Source: Sciurus carolinensis
Lineage: Eukaryota > Chordata > Mammalia > Rodentia > Sciuridae
Direction of reading: 5' to 3'
Length of the DNA stretch: 64,000 nucleotides
Assembly (NCBI RefSeq): GCF_902686445.1
Contig: NC_062220.1
Location: 114,934,643-114,998,642 of the forward strand
Shown here piece by piece: positions 22,501-34,416 of the stretch. The translations under genes and the position numbers were made by a program. The notes under the pieces were generated by a model. That model did no database searches, had not been told where the DNA came from, and saw only the letters and a list, made by a program, of their open reading frames with translations. Positions within the stretch are counted from its first letter, which is position 1. Every line of letters begins with the position of its first letter.

Positions 22501-25141
22501 AGCCAGAGGGACTGTTGCCTTGAGAACAAAGCCAAAACAGAATGAAATCGAGAAAGGAATAAAATTTCCTATTCTAAGCATAGCCTGTGAGTAAGCAAGT
22601 CTGTGGCTGTTTGGAAAGTGTGTGTCAGAAAACACGCAGAGGTTCAGAAAGCCCTGGGAGGGAACCTGTATCAATTACTTATTTGTTTCCACAAACACTT
22701 GGATAAGGCCCCAAACCTCAACTGCCCTCATGCACATACTGTCATTTCACCTGGGCTGTATCTGACTTTGACGGCAACACTACTTCCTTTGTGAATTGGC
22801 TGGATGGAAGCATGTGTAGACACTGGCACACACCAGCACATAGTCACACACCTATGCAAGATGGCAGCATCTCCTCTTAAAAGGTTTTCTCTTGCTGGGT
22901 TTGGTGGCACACACTTGTAATCCCAACTACCTGGGAGGCTAAGGCAGGAGGATTACAAGTTTGAGGCCAGCCTGGGCAACTTAGCAAGACCCTGTCTCAA
23001 AATAAAAATTAAAAAGGGCTAGGAATGTGGCTTAGTGGTAGGGTGCCCCTGGGTTCAATCCCCTGTACTACCAAAAAAGAAAAAAGTAGAAGTTTCCTCT
23101 TAGTTCTGGATCCATCTCAACAAACCATAGTGTTGGTAGCAAAAAATACTGATTGTCAGTCATAAACAATGAGTAAGAGCCAAGAGCCAACGATGACTTT
23201 CTTTTTCTCTTGTCGTAAGTAAATGAAGCAGACTGAACCTACCATTTTGACTCAAACCATTTATTTTAAAAATCTTATCTTCTTCTTCATCATCTTCCTC
23301 TTTCTCCTACTCCTCCTCTCCACTCCTATTCCTCCAGTTCCTCCTTCTTCCCCAACCCTGACTTCTGCTTTTTGCCATGTAGCTAGTAAGTGGCAGGACA
23401 CTCTGCTGGCCCATCCATGCTAGTTCTTCAGAACTACAGTGTAAGGTCCTGACAGGTGTGATAAGGGCTGAGGGCTAAGAAAGGTAGGTCAGTTGGTGCA
23501 GGGTCTTCAAAGATGGGTTAAGAACTTAAGACAGTTTCATCCAAAGCCTACGAAGCCCCTGAAGATTTTGTTTGATTTTTTTGGAGCCACTTTTCATGTT
23601 CATTGATCACTTGATTGTTCCAGATACATTAGTTTCACCCTTTCGGAAGTAGTTTGAAGTAGGTAAGTCTTTTTATTTTATTTTTTATTTTTGGATGCCA
23701 GGGATTGAACTCAGGGGCACTCAACCACTGAGCCAACCCCCAGCCCTATTTTGTATTTTATCTAGAGACACGGTCTCTCACTGAGTTGCTTAGCACCTCG
23801 CTTTTGCTAAGGCTGGCTTTGAACTTGTGATCCTCCAGCCTCAGTCTCCAGAACTGCTGGGATTACAGCCATGTGCCACCGCACCCAACTGAAGTCTTTA
23901 AGAAAATTTTTTTTTAATTTTTAAAATATTTACTGAATACTTACTTATTAAAACTTTAAGTTATCCTTTTAGCTGGTGGGTAGCACACAATATCATTTCA
24001 GCTACTTGGGAGGCTGAGAGAGGATCACAATTCAAGGCCAGCCTTAGTGAACTTAACAAGACCCTTTCTCAAAATAGGAAATAAAGATAGCTGTAATCCC
24101 AGCGGCTTGGGAGGTGGAGGCAGGAGGATCATGAGTTCAAAGCCAGTCTCCATGATTGAATGAGGCCCTAGGCAACTCAGTGAGACCCTATCTCTAAATA
24201 AAATACAAAAAAGGGCTAGAGGTATGACTCAGTGGTTAAGTGCCCTTGAGTTCAATCCCTGGTGAGAAAGGAAGGAAGAAGGGAAGAAAGGGAGGGAGGG
24301 AAAAAGGGAGGGAGGGACTGCTGGCCTTGGGATGTAGCTCAGTGGTAAAGCATTTGCCTAGCTTGTGTGAGGCCCTGGGTTCAATACAGTACTGCCAAAA
24401 AAAAAAAAAAAGTTATTGTATACGCTTTAGTATTTACCCACCTTTCCAAGTGAGGAAACAGGATTATCAAGGTGAAGTACCTCTCATGAACCCAGGTCAC
24501 AGCTAGTCAGGAGTGGACATAGAGCACAAACCCAGGTGGTTTGACTCTTGTGATTGGCGATCATATTTCAGAGCAGGAGTCATTAACCTTGCATGAACTG
24601 TCAGGGTAGTCTTCCTGAGGATCAGCCATGGAGGCCACATTGGGTTGGCCCAGTGGGGCTTGTCTCTGTACTACACTGGGTACTGATTGTCCCTGTCCTG
24701 ATTGCAGGTGCCCTGTTGCAGGAAGAGAGGCTGGACGCAGTGACCTTGCTGTATGAAACCTCACTGCCCAGCTTTTGCCTGCTGGTGGGTGCAGCACTGG
24801 TGCTGGAGGCTGGTGTGGCACCACCACCCGTCCTTACAGATTCCCGCCTCTGGGCCTGTGTCCTACTCAGCTGCTTCCTGTCTGTGGTCTACAACCTCGC
24901 TAGCTTCTCCTTGCTGGCCCTCACCTCCGCTCTCACCGTCCATGTGCTGGGCAACCTCACCGTCGTGGGTAACCTCATCCTGTCCCACCTCCTGTTTGGC
25001 AGCCGCCTCAGCACCCTGAGCTATGTGGGCATTGCACTTACCCTTTCAGGAATGTTCCTTTACCACAACTGTGAGTTTGTGGCCTCCTGGGCTGCCCGCC
25101 GGGGGCTGTGGCAGAGAGAACAGCCTGGCAAGGGTATTTGA
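18968..25141 (+). CDS. SLC35E4: Solute carrier family 35 member E4
   Basis: Predicted multipass transporter of the SLC35/triose-phosphate translocator group in the drug/metabolite transporter superfamily; substrate not established. Two coding exons (18968-19586 and 24708-25141) join in frame to 350 codons plus stop, the same length as human. The N-terminus reads [17 protein letters not shown], followed by [19 protein letters not shown], the first membrane helix with the family NKW motif, and by further hydrophobic helices ([38 protein letters not shown]). I chose the ATG at 18968 because it matches the human protein start. The frame is open upstream to 18911 but without family match. The single intron is 5.1 kb. 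Intact, no stops. Confidence 0.95.
19650..19735. repeat. MIR core in SLC35E4 intron
   Basis: Contains cattttacagatgaggaaac and tgaggctcagagagg, the classic MIR core, directly after exon 1. Confidence 0.7.
21735..22030. repeat. MIR-like ancient repeat
   Basis: Pieces such as tttactgagttcttgctagg and acatggagactaagacataa, interrupted or strongly diverged. Otherwise the SLC35E4 intron from 19.7 to 22.9 kb shows nothing I recognise. Confidence 0.45.
22894..23085 (+). repeat. B1-dID SINE
   Basis: Full body with gctgggtttggtggcacaca start and ID half ctaggaatgtggcttagtgg. Confidence 0.85.
23690..23892 (-). repeat. B1-dID SINE
   Basis: Reverse copy running from atgccagggattgaactcag to gccaccgcacccaactg. 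Confidence 0.85.
23970..24262 (+). repeat. Two adjacent B1-type SINEs
   Basis: A B1 body at 23970-24088 is followed by a second B1-dID at about 24090-24262, ending in a GGAA/GGGA-rich tail to about 24315. Confidence 0.8.
24323..24412 (+). repeat. ID SINE
   Basis: Stand-alone ID with 15-A tail, about 300 bp upstream of SLC35E4 exon 2. Confidence 0.85.
24708..25141 (+). CDS. SLC35E4: SLC35E4 coding exon 2
   Basis: Acceptor CTGATTGCAG, then [20 protein letters not shown], the C-terminal set of membrane helices and a cytoplasmic-type tail ([20 protein letters not shown]) to stop TGA. Confidence 0.95.
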
Positions 25142-25649
25142 GATCTGGAGGAACTCAGAGCCACACCCAAGACAGCCTCATCTTGAATCCAGTCTTGGCC
25201 AATGTCTGTGAGAAAAGTGGAAAGCAGGAAGCCACCAGGCCAAGAGAAGGAGAGGCGCCTTCTGGAAGGACTCCCTGGGAGCTGGAATGGTGACTCCCAG
25301 AGAGACCCACCTCCTGTCCCTATCTTACCCTGTCACAGGCCCCACCCACCACTGGATGGTGGGTCCAAGCCTGGCATAGTCACTGTGCTTGTTGGACTAA
25401 TTATTATGATTAGGATCAACTGTTATGCTGAATTTGCTGGGCAAACTTTGAAAATCTCAATGTGCTATGATGACAACAATGATTCTTGACAGTTGTATAA
25501 TCCTTCTTCTAGGGGGGAAGGCAGTGAGGGGGTTCCAGGAAAGGGCTCTTCACTGCCGCTTCCCCCAAGGACTTGGAGTAGTCTGTGCCAACTCCAGGCA
25601 GCTGCTGCAGCCTCATTCCTGGCTCTCAATTTTGGGTCTTCCATCCTCA

Positions 25650-25655
25650 AATAAA
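25650..25655 (+). terminator. SLC35E4: SLC35E4 polyadenylation signal
   Basis: AATAAA about 510 bp after the stop, followed by a T-rich then GT-containing stretch (actatttttgcttggatacctgtgtc). Confidence 0.75.
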
Positions 25656-26199
25656 CTATTTTTGCTTGGATACCTGTGTCATTACTTGGGGGTACAGCCA
25701 AGGGAATCCACCCCGGAACTAGGACATTGTCTCTGACCTATCATGGCCTGTTCAGGCCCCCAACCTTGCCCTGTTTTCTACAATCCCTCTATTGGCCAGG
25801 CCACTATTGCCCATTTTTTGGACAGTGGTAGTGGCTTCCTCCTTGCTCTCCCCTGTCCCCTTTTTTCCAGGGCCCTTCACCCGAAGGGAACATTCTAAAA
25901 GACACATGCTCTGTGGCTTCACACTGCTCTAAAGACATGGTCGGAACTTCCTACCTGAGAGCACGCAGCCCTCAGGATCTGGCTCCTGTGGCCTCATCAG
26001 GCAGCTGCCTCACTTCTCTTCCCCTTGTGCTCCATGTTCCAGGCTCAGTAACTTCCTTCAGGTTCACACAATGCCAGATAGACCCTTGCCAGAGCCTTTG
26101 CTGTTGCTGTTCCCTCTGTCTGGTACCCCCTACACACCCTCCTTCCTTCTATATCTTTTCCTGTGTGGAAAAGTCCAAATATGCACATCTCCTTTATTT

Positions 26200-26430
26200 T
26201 TTTGGTACTGACCAAGGGTGCTTTGCCACTGAGTGAAATCCCTAGTTCTTCTTGTTTTGTACCACAGATTGAACCCAAGGGTGTTTAACCACTGACCCAC
26301 ATCCCCAGCCCTTTTTTATTTTTTTTTTTTTTGAGACAGTGTCTCACTAAGTTGCTTAGGGCCTACTAAGTTGCTGAGGCCAGTCTTGAACTGGGATTAT
26401 AGGCACGCACTAGTGCACCAGCATACCTTG
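26200..26430 (-). repeat. Reverse SINEs, nested or duplicated ID plus B1
   Basis: Two ID-like starts (ggtactgaccaagggtgctt and ttgtaccacagattgaaccc) precede one shortened reverse B1 body. Confidence 0.7.
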
Positions 26431-26454
26431 CCTTTAAAGAAAGACCTGGAGCCT

Positions 26455-26655
26455 GGAGTCATGGTGCATGCCTGTAATCCCAGCTACTCAGGAGGCTGAG
26501 ATAAGAGGATTGCAAGTTCTAGGCTAACCTGGACAGCTTGGCAAGACCTTGTCTCAAAATAAAAAAATAAAAGGGGTTGGGGGTGTAGATCAGTGGTAGA
26601 GTGCCCTAGGTACTCCCCCAGTACTGCCAAAAAAAAAAAAAAAAAAAAAGAGAGA
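26455..26655 (+). repeat. B1-dID SINE with A/GA tail
   Basis: Complete body; the tail is 22 As followed by a GA repeat. Confidence 0.85.
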
Positions 26656-26682
26656 GAGAGAGAGAGAAAGAGAAGCCCCGAG

Positions 26683-26783
26683 GTTGGGGTTTGTGAGGTG
26701 TGTGGCTTAGTGGTGGAGTACTTACCAAACCATGAGAGTCTCTGGGTTCTATCCACAGCATTAAAAAAAAAAAAAAAAAAAAG
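26683..26783 (+). repeat. ID SINE
   Basis: Diverged ID ending in a 20-A tail. Confidence 0.75.
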
Positions 26784-26895
26784 GTGTGGTGGCCTGTGCC
26801 TGTAGTGACAGTTATTCCCAGGCAAGAGGATGACTTGAGCCCAGGGGTCTTAAGATCAACCTGGGCAAAATAGCAAGACCCCTTTGTCTCAAAAG
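26784..26895 (+). repeat. B1 fragment
   Basis: Shortened B1 body directly after the preceding A tail (ggtgtggtggcctgtgcctg ... caagacccctttgtctcaaa). Confidence 0.65.
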
Positions 26896-28675
26896 GGAGG
26901 GAGAGAGACAGCAAAAGGAAGACTGCTAGGAAAGGGTCTTGACAATGGGCCATACCACATAGTTGTGGGTGAACAGGGCAAAGCTTGGGGTGGCCCCATA
27001 GGGGCAGTGGGAGCGCTCAGCAGGGAGCCCTCCCGGTTAGCCCAGAGCATTGAAAGGAGCAGGGCTCCCGTGCAGAGAAACTAGGGCAGGAGTCTCTAGA
27101 GCTAGCCTGGAGCCCTGTGATCAGCAGCGCCTGCAGCCTTGTCACATCACCTCTCTTAGCCTTTTCTTGGTGCTGTACGCTTAACTTCCTTGTACCCAGC
27201 TACCTCTCTCAGGGATCACCTGTTAAAAAATGATAAGGATCCAGCCTGGAGCTTGCAGTCCAGGGACCTAATCCTTCTCTGCTCACCTCATTATGTATGT
27301 TGGGTAGGTACCCTCCCTTCTCTGTGCCTCAGTTCCATATCTGTAAAATGGGCTGATGATCCCCACAAGAGGATTTTAAGGAGGAGCCAGCGGGCAGGAC
27401 CAGGGATGAGAAAGGAATTGATGATGCCAGCTGTCTCTGTCCCTATCTTAGGTAGTCACCTCCCCCTCTCTGAGGTTTCAGATCCACCTGGAAAATGTCC
27501 TTCTTGCTTGAGGAAGGGGAGCTAAATCAGGCTGCAGCTGGGATCTAGGAGGACAGGTTCAAGGAGGAATCATTCATTACATCGTGTAACCAGAATTCAT
27601 AAAGGACCACTGTGTCAGTCAGTGCTAGGTGGGGTGGTGTGAAGGGTCAGCAGAAGGCTGGGCAGGGGCCAGGTGGTGAGGGCCTAGGAATACAGGCACA
27701 AGGGTTACTGGCCCCTAACTCCACCCAGGCTGGCTTTGCAGGAGGGAAAATGGACCTTGTTGAGTCACCGGCCTCCCACCCTCCCTGTGACTCAGAGATG
27801 CCATGGGCCCAGCCCAGCCCTAGTGTAGTTTGGGCACTTCTGGACTGCACTCTCAGACTTGGTCAGACAGAACCAAGAAGGATGGCTTTGATTAGGCTGA
27901 GCCGCCTTAGAGACTCAGGCCCCTTTTCCACTTGAGAGGGCCCACTGCCATAGCAGGAGCATCCCCGCACCACCCTCACTCAGGGTCCTGGGCTTGGTGG
28001 GATGTTTGGCTAATGAGCGAGCACCCCATCACATCAGACCCTGATGCTTATGGGGAGTAATTAGATATGTGCTTGACTTGGAAGCTAGTTTGTCACCAGA
28101 TTTGGGACCATCAGGTATCTAAGTATGGCCCTCAAGGCCACAGCCTGTTCCTTCCCATCACTCCCCCCAGCAGTGGGCACAGAGACTGGACTGAATCAGA
28201 AAGCCTGGGTTTCAGTCCTGGCCCTGCCTACTCATGGTATGATTTCAGACTGGCCTCTTCTGGCCTCACAGTGTTGTTGGGAGTATCATAGGGAGATCAG
28301 TGGGGAGAGTCCCAGCGAAGGTCATTGTGCCTCCAGGTTTTGCCTCTCACTAGCTTCTGTTGCCTCTGGTAAGTGGCTTCACCTCTCAGAGTCTCCATCT
28401 TTGCATCCAGTCCCTGCTAGGAAGCTTCCCCAGGATAACAGATGTCACCTCCCTGAAGAAGCTCTTCTTTCCTTGTACTCCTGCCTGATGCCATGCCAAA
28501 CTGAATTTGAAGCTCCAGTTCGGTGGTACCCCAGTTCCCTGCACCTCTCCAGGTGGAGTCCCAATCATATCCCAGTCTTTGAACTGGATCAATATCTCTT
28601 CTTCACCAGATAAAGATTCAAGGTGACCTGCTGCTCTCTCCCCAGTCATCAGCACAAGGTATGGCAGGGAGTAGG

Positions 28676-29394
28676 TAGTGAAATCCTCCCTTATCCAAGG
28701 GAGATGTATTTCAAGACCTCCCAGTGGATGACTAAAACTGCAGATGGTAACCTAACCATATGTATGCCATATTTTTTCTATACATACATAAATTAAAAAT
28801 CTTTTCTATCTTAACTAAGCACTTAATCACACACTGCAGTTGTAATTTTTGCAGTTTGAGGTGTGACAGCAAAACAGCATTATTTTTTCCCTTCATAATT
28901 TCGCAGAAGATTTATTCTTACAATAGAGCTTAGTAACCTCAGCATGCAATTTTTTTTCTTTCCTTAAGTTGCAAACATTCTTTTCACTTAAAGAAAACAC
29001 TACACATTCTCTCTGTCATATTCAAATTGCTAGCATCACTATTTTTGTGCTTTAGGGTATCATTAAGTAAAATAAGGGTTATTTGAATACAAGCACTGTG
29101 ATACCAAGGTCGATCTAATAACCATGATGAACGAGACACCTACTAAGTGGTTAACAAGTGAGTAGCAGGTACTGTGAGGAAACATTGGGCAAAGGGATGA
29201 TTTACATCTGGGGTAAGTAGAAGTAGGACAATGTGAGATTTCATCTTGTTACTCAGAACAGAATATAATTTAAAGCTTACAAATTGTTTATTTCTGGAAT
29301 TTTCCATTTAATATTTTCAGACTGCTATTGACAGTGGATAACAGAAATAATGGAAAGTGAAATTGTAGATAAGAGATGGGGGCTACTATACTAG
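28676..29394 (-). mobile_element. Tigger-like (pogo/Tc-mariner) DNA transposon fossil
   Basis: The left end (tagtgaaatcctcccttatc) and the inverse of the right end (tagtagcccccatctcttat) form imperfect terminal inverted repeats about 700 bp apart. Inside, in reverse orientation, are degenerate pieces resembling the start of the Tigger transposase coding region (around 28940-29050) and its 5' untranslated part (ccttattttacttaatgata-like near 29070). No usable open frame remains. Confidence 0.65.
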
Positions 29395-29779
29395 TCAAGG
29401 GGTTCTTAAGTCAATCGTGGGTTCAAATTCTGGAGTTGGGCATGTGCAACTATGTGACAGGCAAGGACTCTCCGGGGCTTAAGGATAGTGCCTAAAACAT
29501 AGATCCTCAATCATTGTTAGCAAACTCACTCAAGTCAGATGTTTCCCAGTTCCTCTGAAAAGCTCCTTGGGCTATCTCTCCTATCTCTTTGACTTCCATT
29601 GCATACTGAGAGCCCCAAGGGCATGCTTCTTCCCAGGGCAGAGTATTGTGGATGTCCCAGCCTCCACTCTGGCCCCACCTTGGAGGAAGCCTGGGAAGTT
29701 GAGGCCTTTCTGGGCATCCTGCCACTGTGGATTTGGGAACAAAGCCTTGTCTCATGCTCAGCTGCCAGGGTGCCCTTCC

Positions 29780-29800
29780 TGCCCTCCCCTGGTGGCCCTT
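29780..29800 (-). promoter_or_regulatory. Candidate CTCF-like site
   Basis: On the - strand the sequence reads GGCCACCAGGGGAGGGCAG, close to the CTCF core. Weaker than the 17.1 kb site. Confidence 0.4.
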
Positions 29801-30510
29801 GGATTGTCATTCTAGGAGGCTAGAGCAAATGAGGACTCTTCTTACTCCCTTCTTTGCCCCCCCAAGTAATCCCAGGGATGCCAGAAATTCCACCATCTCA
29901 CCGTTCCTGCTCAGTTGCAAATGCTTTCTTGAAATAGTACAAAATACTTAACTGAGGGCCACTTCACAGGGAGCCATGAAAGGTTGTAAGCAGAAAAGAA
30001 ATATGGTCCTCAGTAAACATTTCTTGAAAAAATGAATCTTCAATGTTATCTGGACCCTATGTGCAAGAAAAATTAGGGACTTGAGCCAAGAGGCAGGGAG
30101 ACCAGGGGAGACCTGTTGTGGTGGTCCAGATGAGTAGATGATAGTAGAGACAGTGCTGGGGACAGAGCAGGTGTCAGCTGTATTGATTTGGGATAATAGT
30201 TTAAAGGAGGCCATTATTTTGGACTAAGATCCTGCAGTAGGCCCTAATACTCCAGACTAAACATCAAAATGGAATCACCTATGCTAACGTTCCACATCAC
30301 CAAACTGACCTTAATCAGAATTCAGAAGACAAGAAAAAACAACCAAAATGGTTTTAATTGGTGTAACAATGAAGTTCCTGAGATTTAATCTTTTAATTTT
30401 TACAGAAAGTAACCTTAAGTAATCTGATGTTAACCACTTATTTTTCTAATGTTCTGTCTCCCTGTCCCCGTCTTACAAAGAAAGTAACTTTGACATGATC
30501 AATCAGCTTT

Positions 30511-30712
30511 TTTTTGGTACCAGTGATTGAACTCAGGGGCACATACCACTGAGTCACATTCCCAGCCCTTTTTTGTATTTTATTTAGAGACGGGATCTCG
30601 CTGAGTTGCTTAGGGCCTTGCTAAATTGCTGAGACTGGCTTTGAACTTGCGATCCTTCTGCCTCAGCCTCCTAATCCACTGGGATTACACACGTGTGCTA
30701 CCGCGCCTGGTT
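30511..30712 (-). repeat. B1-dID SINE inside LTR copy A
   Basis: Flanked by the duplicated target aatcagcttttt (about 30502 and 30717), which dates this SINE after the LTR. Confidence 0.85.
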
Positions 30713-30809
30713 ACCAATCAGCTTTTTGTTGTTTCTACTTTATTTGGTCTTTCTCTGTTCATAAGACAAACCTCTTCCACTCCGCCTATCAGAACACTTA
30801 TTTTGCTTT

Positions 30810-30962
30810 TTGTTTGTTTTGCTGTACTGGGGACCAAACCCAGAGGTACCCTACTACTACTAAGCTACATCCCCAGCCCTTTTTATTTTGAGACAGAGTC
30901 TCACCAACTTGCCCAAGCTGATCTCAAACTTGTGATCCTCCTGCTTCAATCTCCTAAGTACA
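30810..30962 (-). repeat. B1-dID SINE inside LTR copy A
   Basis: Begins ctgtactggggaccaaaccc; its B1 half is truncated near ctgcttcaatctcctaagt. Confidence 0.75.
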
Positions 30963-31899
30963 GAATGAAGGATAGCCCTTTCCTAGAATCAAAAAACCAA
31001 TTAAGATTTTTTAAACCAAAATTATTCCCAAGAATTATGGCTCAAGGTAATAAATATGTATTATCTCCTAGTTTCAGTGGGTCAAGAATTTTGGAGTGGC
31101 TTAGTGAGGTGGGTTTTTGTTTTTTTGTGAAGTGGTAGTCAAAATGTTGGCCAGAGTTGCAGTCTTCCAAAAGTTTGACTAAGGTTGAGGTTCTGCTTTC
31201 AAAATGGGTCATTAACAATGCTGCTGACTGGAGGCCTCAGTTCCTTGCCCTGTGGGTCTCTCTCTATGGCTCTTGGCATGGTAGTTATCTTCCACCAGAG
31301 AGAGTGATTCAAAAGAGCAAAAAGCTAGTGTCTTTTTGGATCCAATCACAATGGTCACACTTTGTCCTTATTAGATTTCCTAATATCTTATTACACAGGT
31401 CAAGCCTATTTAATACGGGTTTGCCCACATTGACTTACACAAAGACATAAACAGCAGGAGGATGGGATCACTGCAGCCACCTTTGAGGTTGGCATGTTTG
31501 TTGAGTGAGTGAGTGAGGACTTGAGAACAGAGCTTGGGGCCACAAGGAATTAGTCTGGGAGCTTCCTGCTCTGGGTAGGATCTTGTCAGTCACACTACTG
31601 CATGCTCCCTGACAAAGCACTGCACAATCTGGTCCACAACAAGTACTTAGCAAATGTTTGCTCTGGGAGAACTGCCTTCTGTCCCCCAGACAGGACAAGT
31701 AGTGGAATCCTCAGCTTGGTATTTGGAGCCCTGCATGCTCTGGTATCCCTAAGCCCATTCCCTTGCCCCAATCCCTCTAGCTCTATGGGGCCACCCCAGC
31801 TCCCTATGTCTGTATCTGCTGGAGCCTTCTAATATTGAGGCTTCCCTTCATCAGTGGACAGGAGTCTGAGAAGGTCCCTCTGAAAAAGTGAGCCACTTC

Positions 31900-31920
31900 A
31901 TGTTTTTTTTTTTTTTCTGT
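31900..31920. repeat. Poly-T tract
   Basis: Run of Ts with no recognisable SINE body beside it. Confidence 0.6.
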
Positions 31921-32209
31921 TCTGCCTCTGTGACTTATTTTTAAAATAAACATGTTTCTTCCTTTTCCTCTTCCCCTCTCCCTCCCTAATCTCAGGGGAA
32001 TAGGATTACCTTTCTTCCCCCATCCTAGGCAGTTATCTGTCCTTGAGCATACACCCACCCCAGGAATGAAGAATTCAGACTTGGGATGGCACCAGAAGAT
32101 CTAAGAAATGACTATCTCCCAAATTAACAAGTGAATTACCACTGTAGACAGAGAATACTGGAATGTAGGCTTTGAATCACTTCTTTAAATACCTACTGTT
32201 TTCCCTCTT

Positions 32210-32402
32210 AGGAGTGGGGGAGGAGATAGTGGAATGAGACAAACATCATTGTCCTATGTACATGTATGATTACCTGAATAGTGTGACTCTACATCATGTA
32301 CAACCAGAGAAATGAAAAGTTGTACCCCATTTGTGTACAATGAATCAAAATGCATTCTGCTATCATGTATAACTAAATAGAACAAACAATAAAAAAAAAA
32401 AA
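32210..32402 (+). mobile_element. L1 3' end (sciurid type)
   Basis: Similar to the 14.3 kb copy: catcatgtacaaccagagaa, gttgtaccccatttgtgtac and a poly-A tail. Only the 3' tail survives. Confidence 0.7.
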
Positions 32403-32639
32403 CCTACTGTTCCCCATGATGAGCAGAATCACAGAGTTCCTGCATTTTTCCTTTGTTAGCAAAGCAATAAAACTTCTTTTTTCTTTTTCTCAAAACTGTG
32501 TCCTCTTTATTGGATTGGAATTGGGGACAAAGATCTTCCAAAACACCTCCAAATGGGCAGTGGGACTTCAACTTGGCCCCAGGCAGGAACTTGACTTAGG
32601 CCACTGAAAAGAAAGGCACAAGAAAGATATATTAAAGGG

Positions 32640-32862
32640 ATTACAAAGGTGCTGCAATCCCAGCGGCTCACAAGTCTGAGGCAGGAAGATCTCAAGTTCA
32701 AAGCCAGCCTTGGCAACTCAGCAACTTAGTGAGGCTCTAAGAACTTAGCAAGACCCTGTCTCAAAATAAACAATTAAAAAAAAAAAAAAAAAAAAAAAAG
32801 GGAGGGGAGGTCTGGGGATGTGGCTCAGTGGTTAAGTACCCCTGGGTTCAATCCCTGGAAAA
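32640..32862 (+). repeat. B1-dID SINE with long A tract
   Basis: B1 body, a run of about 26 As between B1 and ID halves, then the ID half ctggggatgtggctcagtgg. Confidence 0.85.
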
Positions 32863-32872
32863 CACACACACA

Positions 32873-32905
<33 letters not shown>
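32863..32905. repeat. (CA)n microsatellite
   Basis: CA dinucleotides with one interruption, grown from the tail of the preceding SINE. Confidence 0.9.
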
Positions 32906-34416
32906 GGACAACAAAGCGTACATACCGCAAAGGCAAAGTGCAGACACCCTCACCTCTCAGAGGAGAAAAAAGACTAGACACACCCAGGGTTGAGTCCTCT
33001 GATTATATATAGGATTTTCCTGGGAAGAAATATGTAAGTTTCCAGGAAAGCTTTTTGAAAATCAAACCCCTTTGTCAATCATTTGATATTTGGGTTTCAG
33101 AATGTTTCTTTTTGGTTAAGCAGTCTAGTCATAAATCAGCAGGGGCACATTATGTAGTTTTTAAGATCTGGTGATATTTAAATTATGTTTTTGTTCTAAT
33201 TGATCTGGTACAAGCTACACTGGAGGTTTTATTCATCTAACCAAAGAGACAAGCATGGCAAGTCTTTCCCACAATTCACAGTACTTCTAAATAAGGTGGG
33301 GGAAGCTGGAATTGTACCCCTTACTTCAGGACCCTTAGGTCACACCTAGATTAAATAGTGGGAATTTTGAAAAGTCTTCTAAGCCTACACCTCTTTTGAG
33401 GTAGGATTTGAACCCCTTTTTGCCCCACACGGGATGACTTTCTGGAAAAGCACTTTGAAAACAATAGAGGATTATGCACAGACAAAAGAAATGCCTTGAC
33501 TTGGGACCAGGAGGTCCAAAGAGTGAGTATATCACCCACAGTGAGAGCTGTCCATTAAGCTAATCGTGGACCATGCACTGGGCCTGGTGCTATGGAATTG
33601 CCGAATCTTCACAGATGAGGACACTGAGGCTCCAAGAGGCCCTAGGTCACATGGAGAGTAGGTGACAGGGCTAAGTTCTGGTTTGCAGGTCCAGTCTTTC
33701 AAGTTAGAACCCTTGAGGACTGACATGTCCTAGAGAATGGACTATGCCACCTTTATTAAAGACTGGAGGGGAATTTAAGAGCTTGTCACGTACAATAGCA
33801 CTCAAGAAAAAATTTTTAAAAAGTTTTATAACACTGGAATGTTTACTTGAAAATTATCTTCTGTGTAAATCTGATCTAGAAAACTTCAGTAGGGTCACTG
33901 TGGTGAAGGTAGATGTGGGGCTGTTTGAGGCCCCGAGGGTTCCAAGAGCACTATTTAAAGGCCACTCATCTAGTAGGTTGGCACTTACTGTGAACAGTTC
34001 AGGGGGTGCCATGATGCTTAAGGTTCTGGCTTTGGGTTTGAAGGAACAAAGTAGGATTGTAACAGACTCATTTATTTCTGAGTTGTTCAGTCTAAGGGCA
34101 GCAGGATTCCAGGCATTGAGGCTCTGGTCTCTTTGTCCAGGGTACCACCTGCCTCATTTCACCCTTTGGCCAGTAGCCATGGTCTGCCACTCATAGGGTA
34201 GAAAACTTATCTTCACCATCTAACAACTGAGTTTAATCTTTAAAGATACGGATTACAGAGGTGAAAGCTGTGGCATCACTTTCTTTTTTCTTGCCCTTAT
34301 AAAAGGTATCATCTGGTATAGTCCTCTATCAACAAAGATTGTTCAAGTTCAGATCCTGATATAGGATCAACAACAGGTCTGTACACTGACCCTCAAGCAG
34401 GAAGTTGGGGGATGAT

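Larger units (their letters stand above)
30218..31040 (+). mobile_element. ERV1-type solo LTR, copy A, split by two SINEs
   Basis: Pieces starting near taggccctaatactccagac and reaching ccaattaagattttttaaac match, block by block, a second copy at 37.68-38.15 kb. It is broken by reverse SINEs at 30511-30712 and about 30810-30962. No internal retroviral genes are attached, so it is a solitary LTR; exact family not named. Confidence 0.65.
25656..34000. other. Intergenic stretch SLC35E4 to DUSP18
   Basis: Convergent interval between the 3' ends of SLC35E4 (+) and DUSP18 (-). It contains SINEs, an LTR copy, a Tigger fossil, an L1 end and a CTCF-like site, all listed separately. Stretches 27.0-28.6 kb and 31.1-31.9 kb show nothing recognisable. 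Confidence 0.65.

Noticed and set aside
24323..24412. tRNA-like sequences with A/B-box-like text at many sites
   Set aside because: They are tRNA-Ala-derived ID SINEs with A tails, not tRNA genes.
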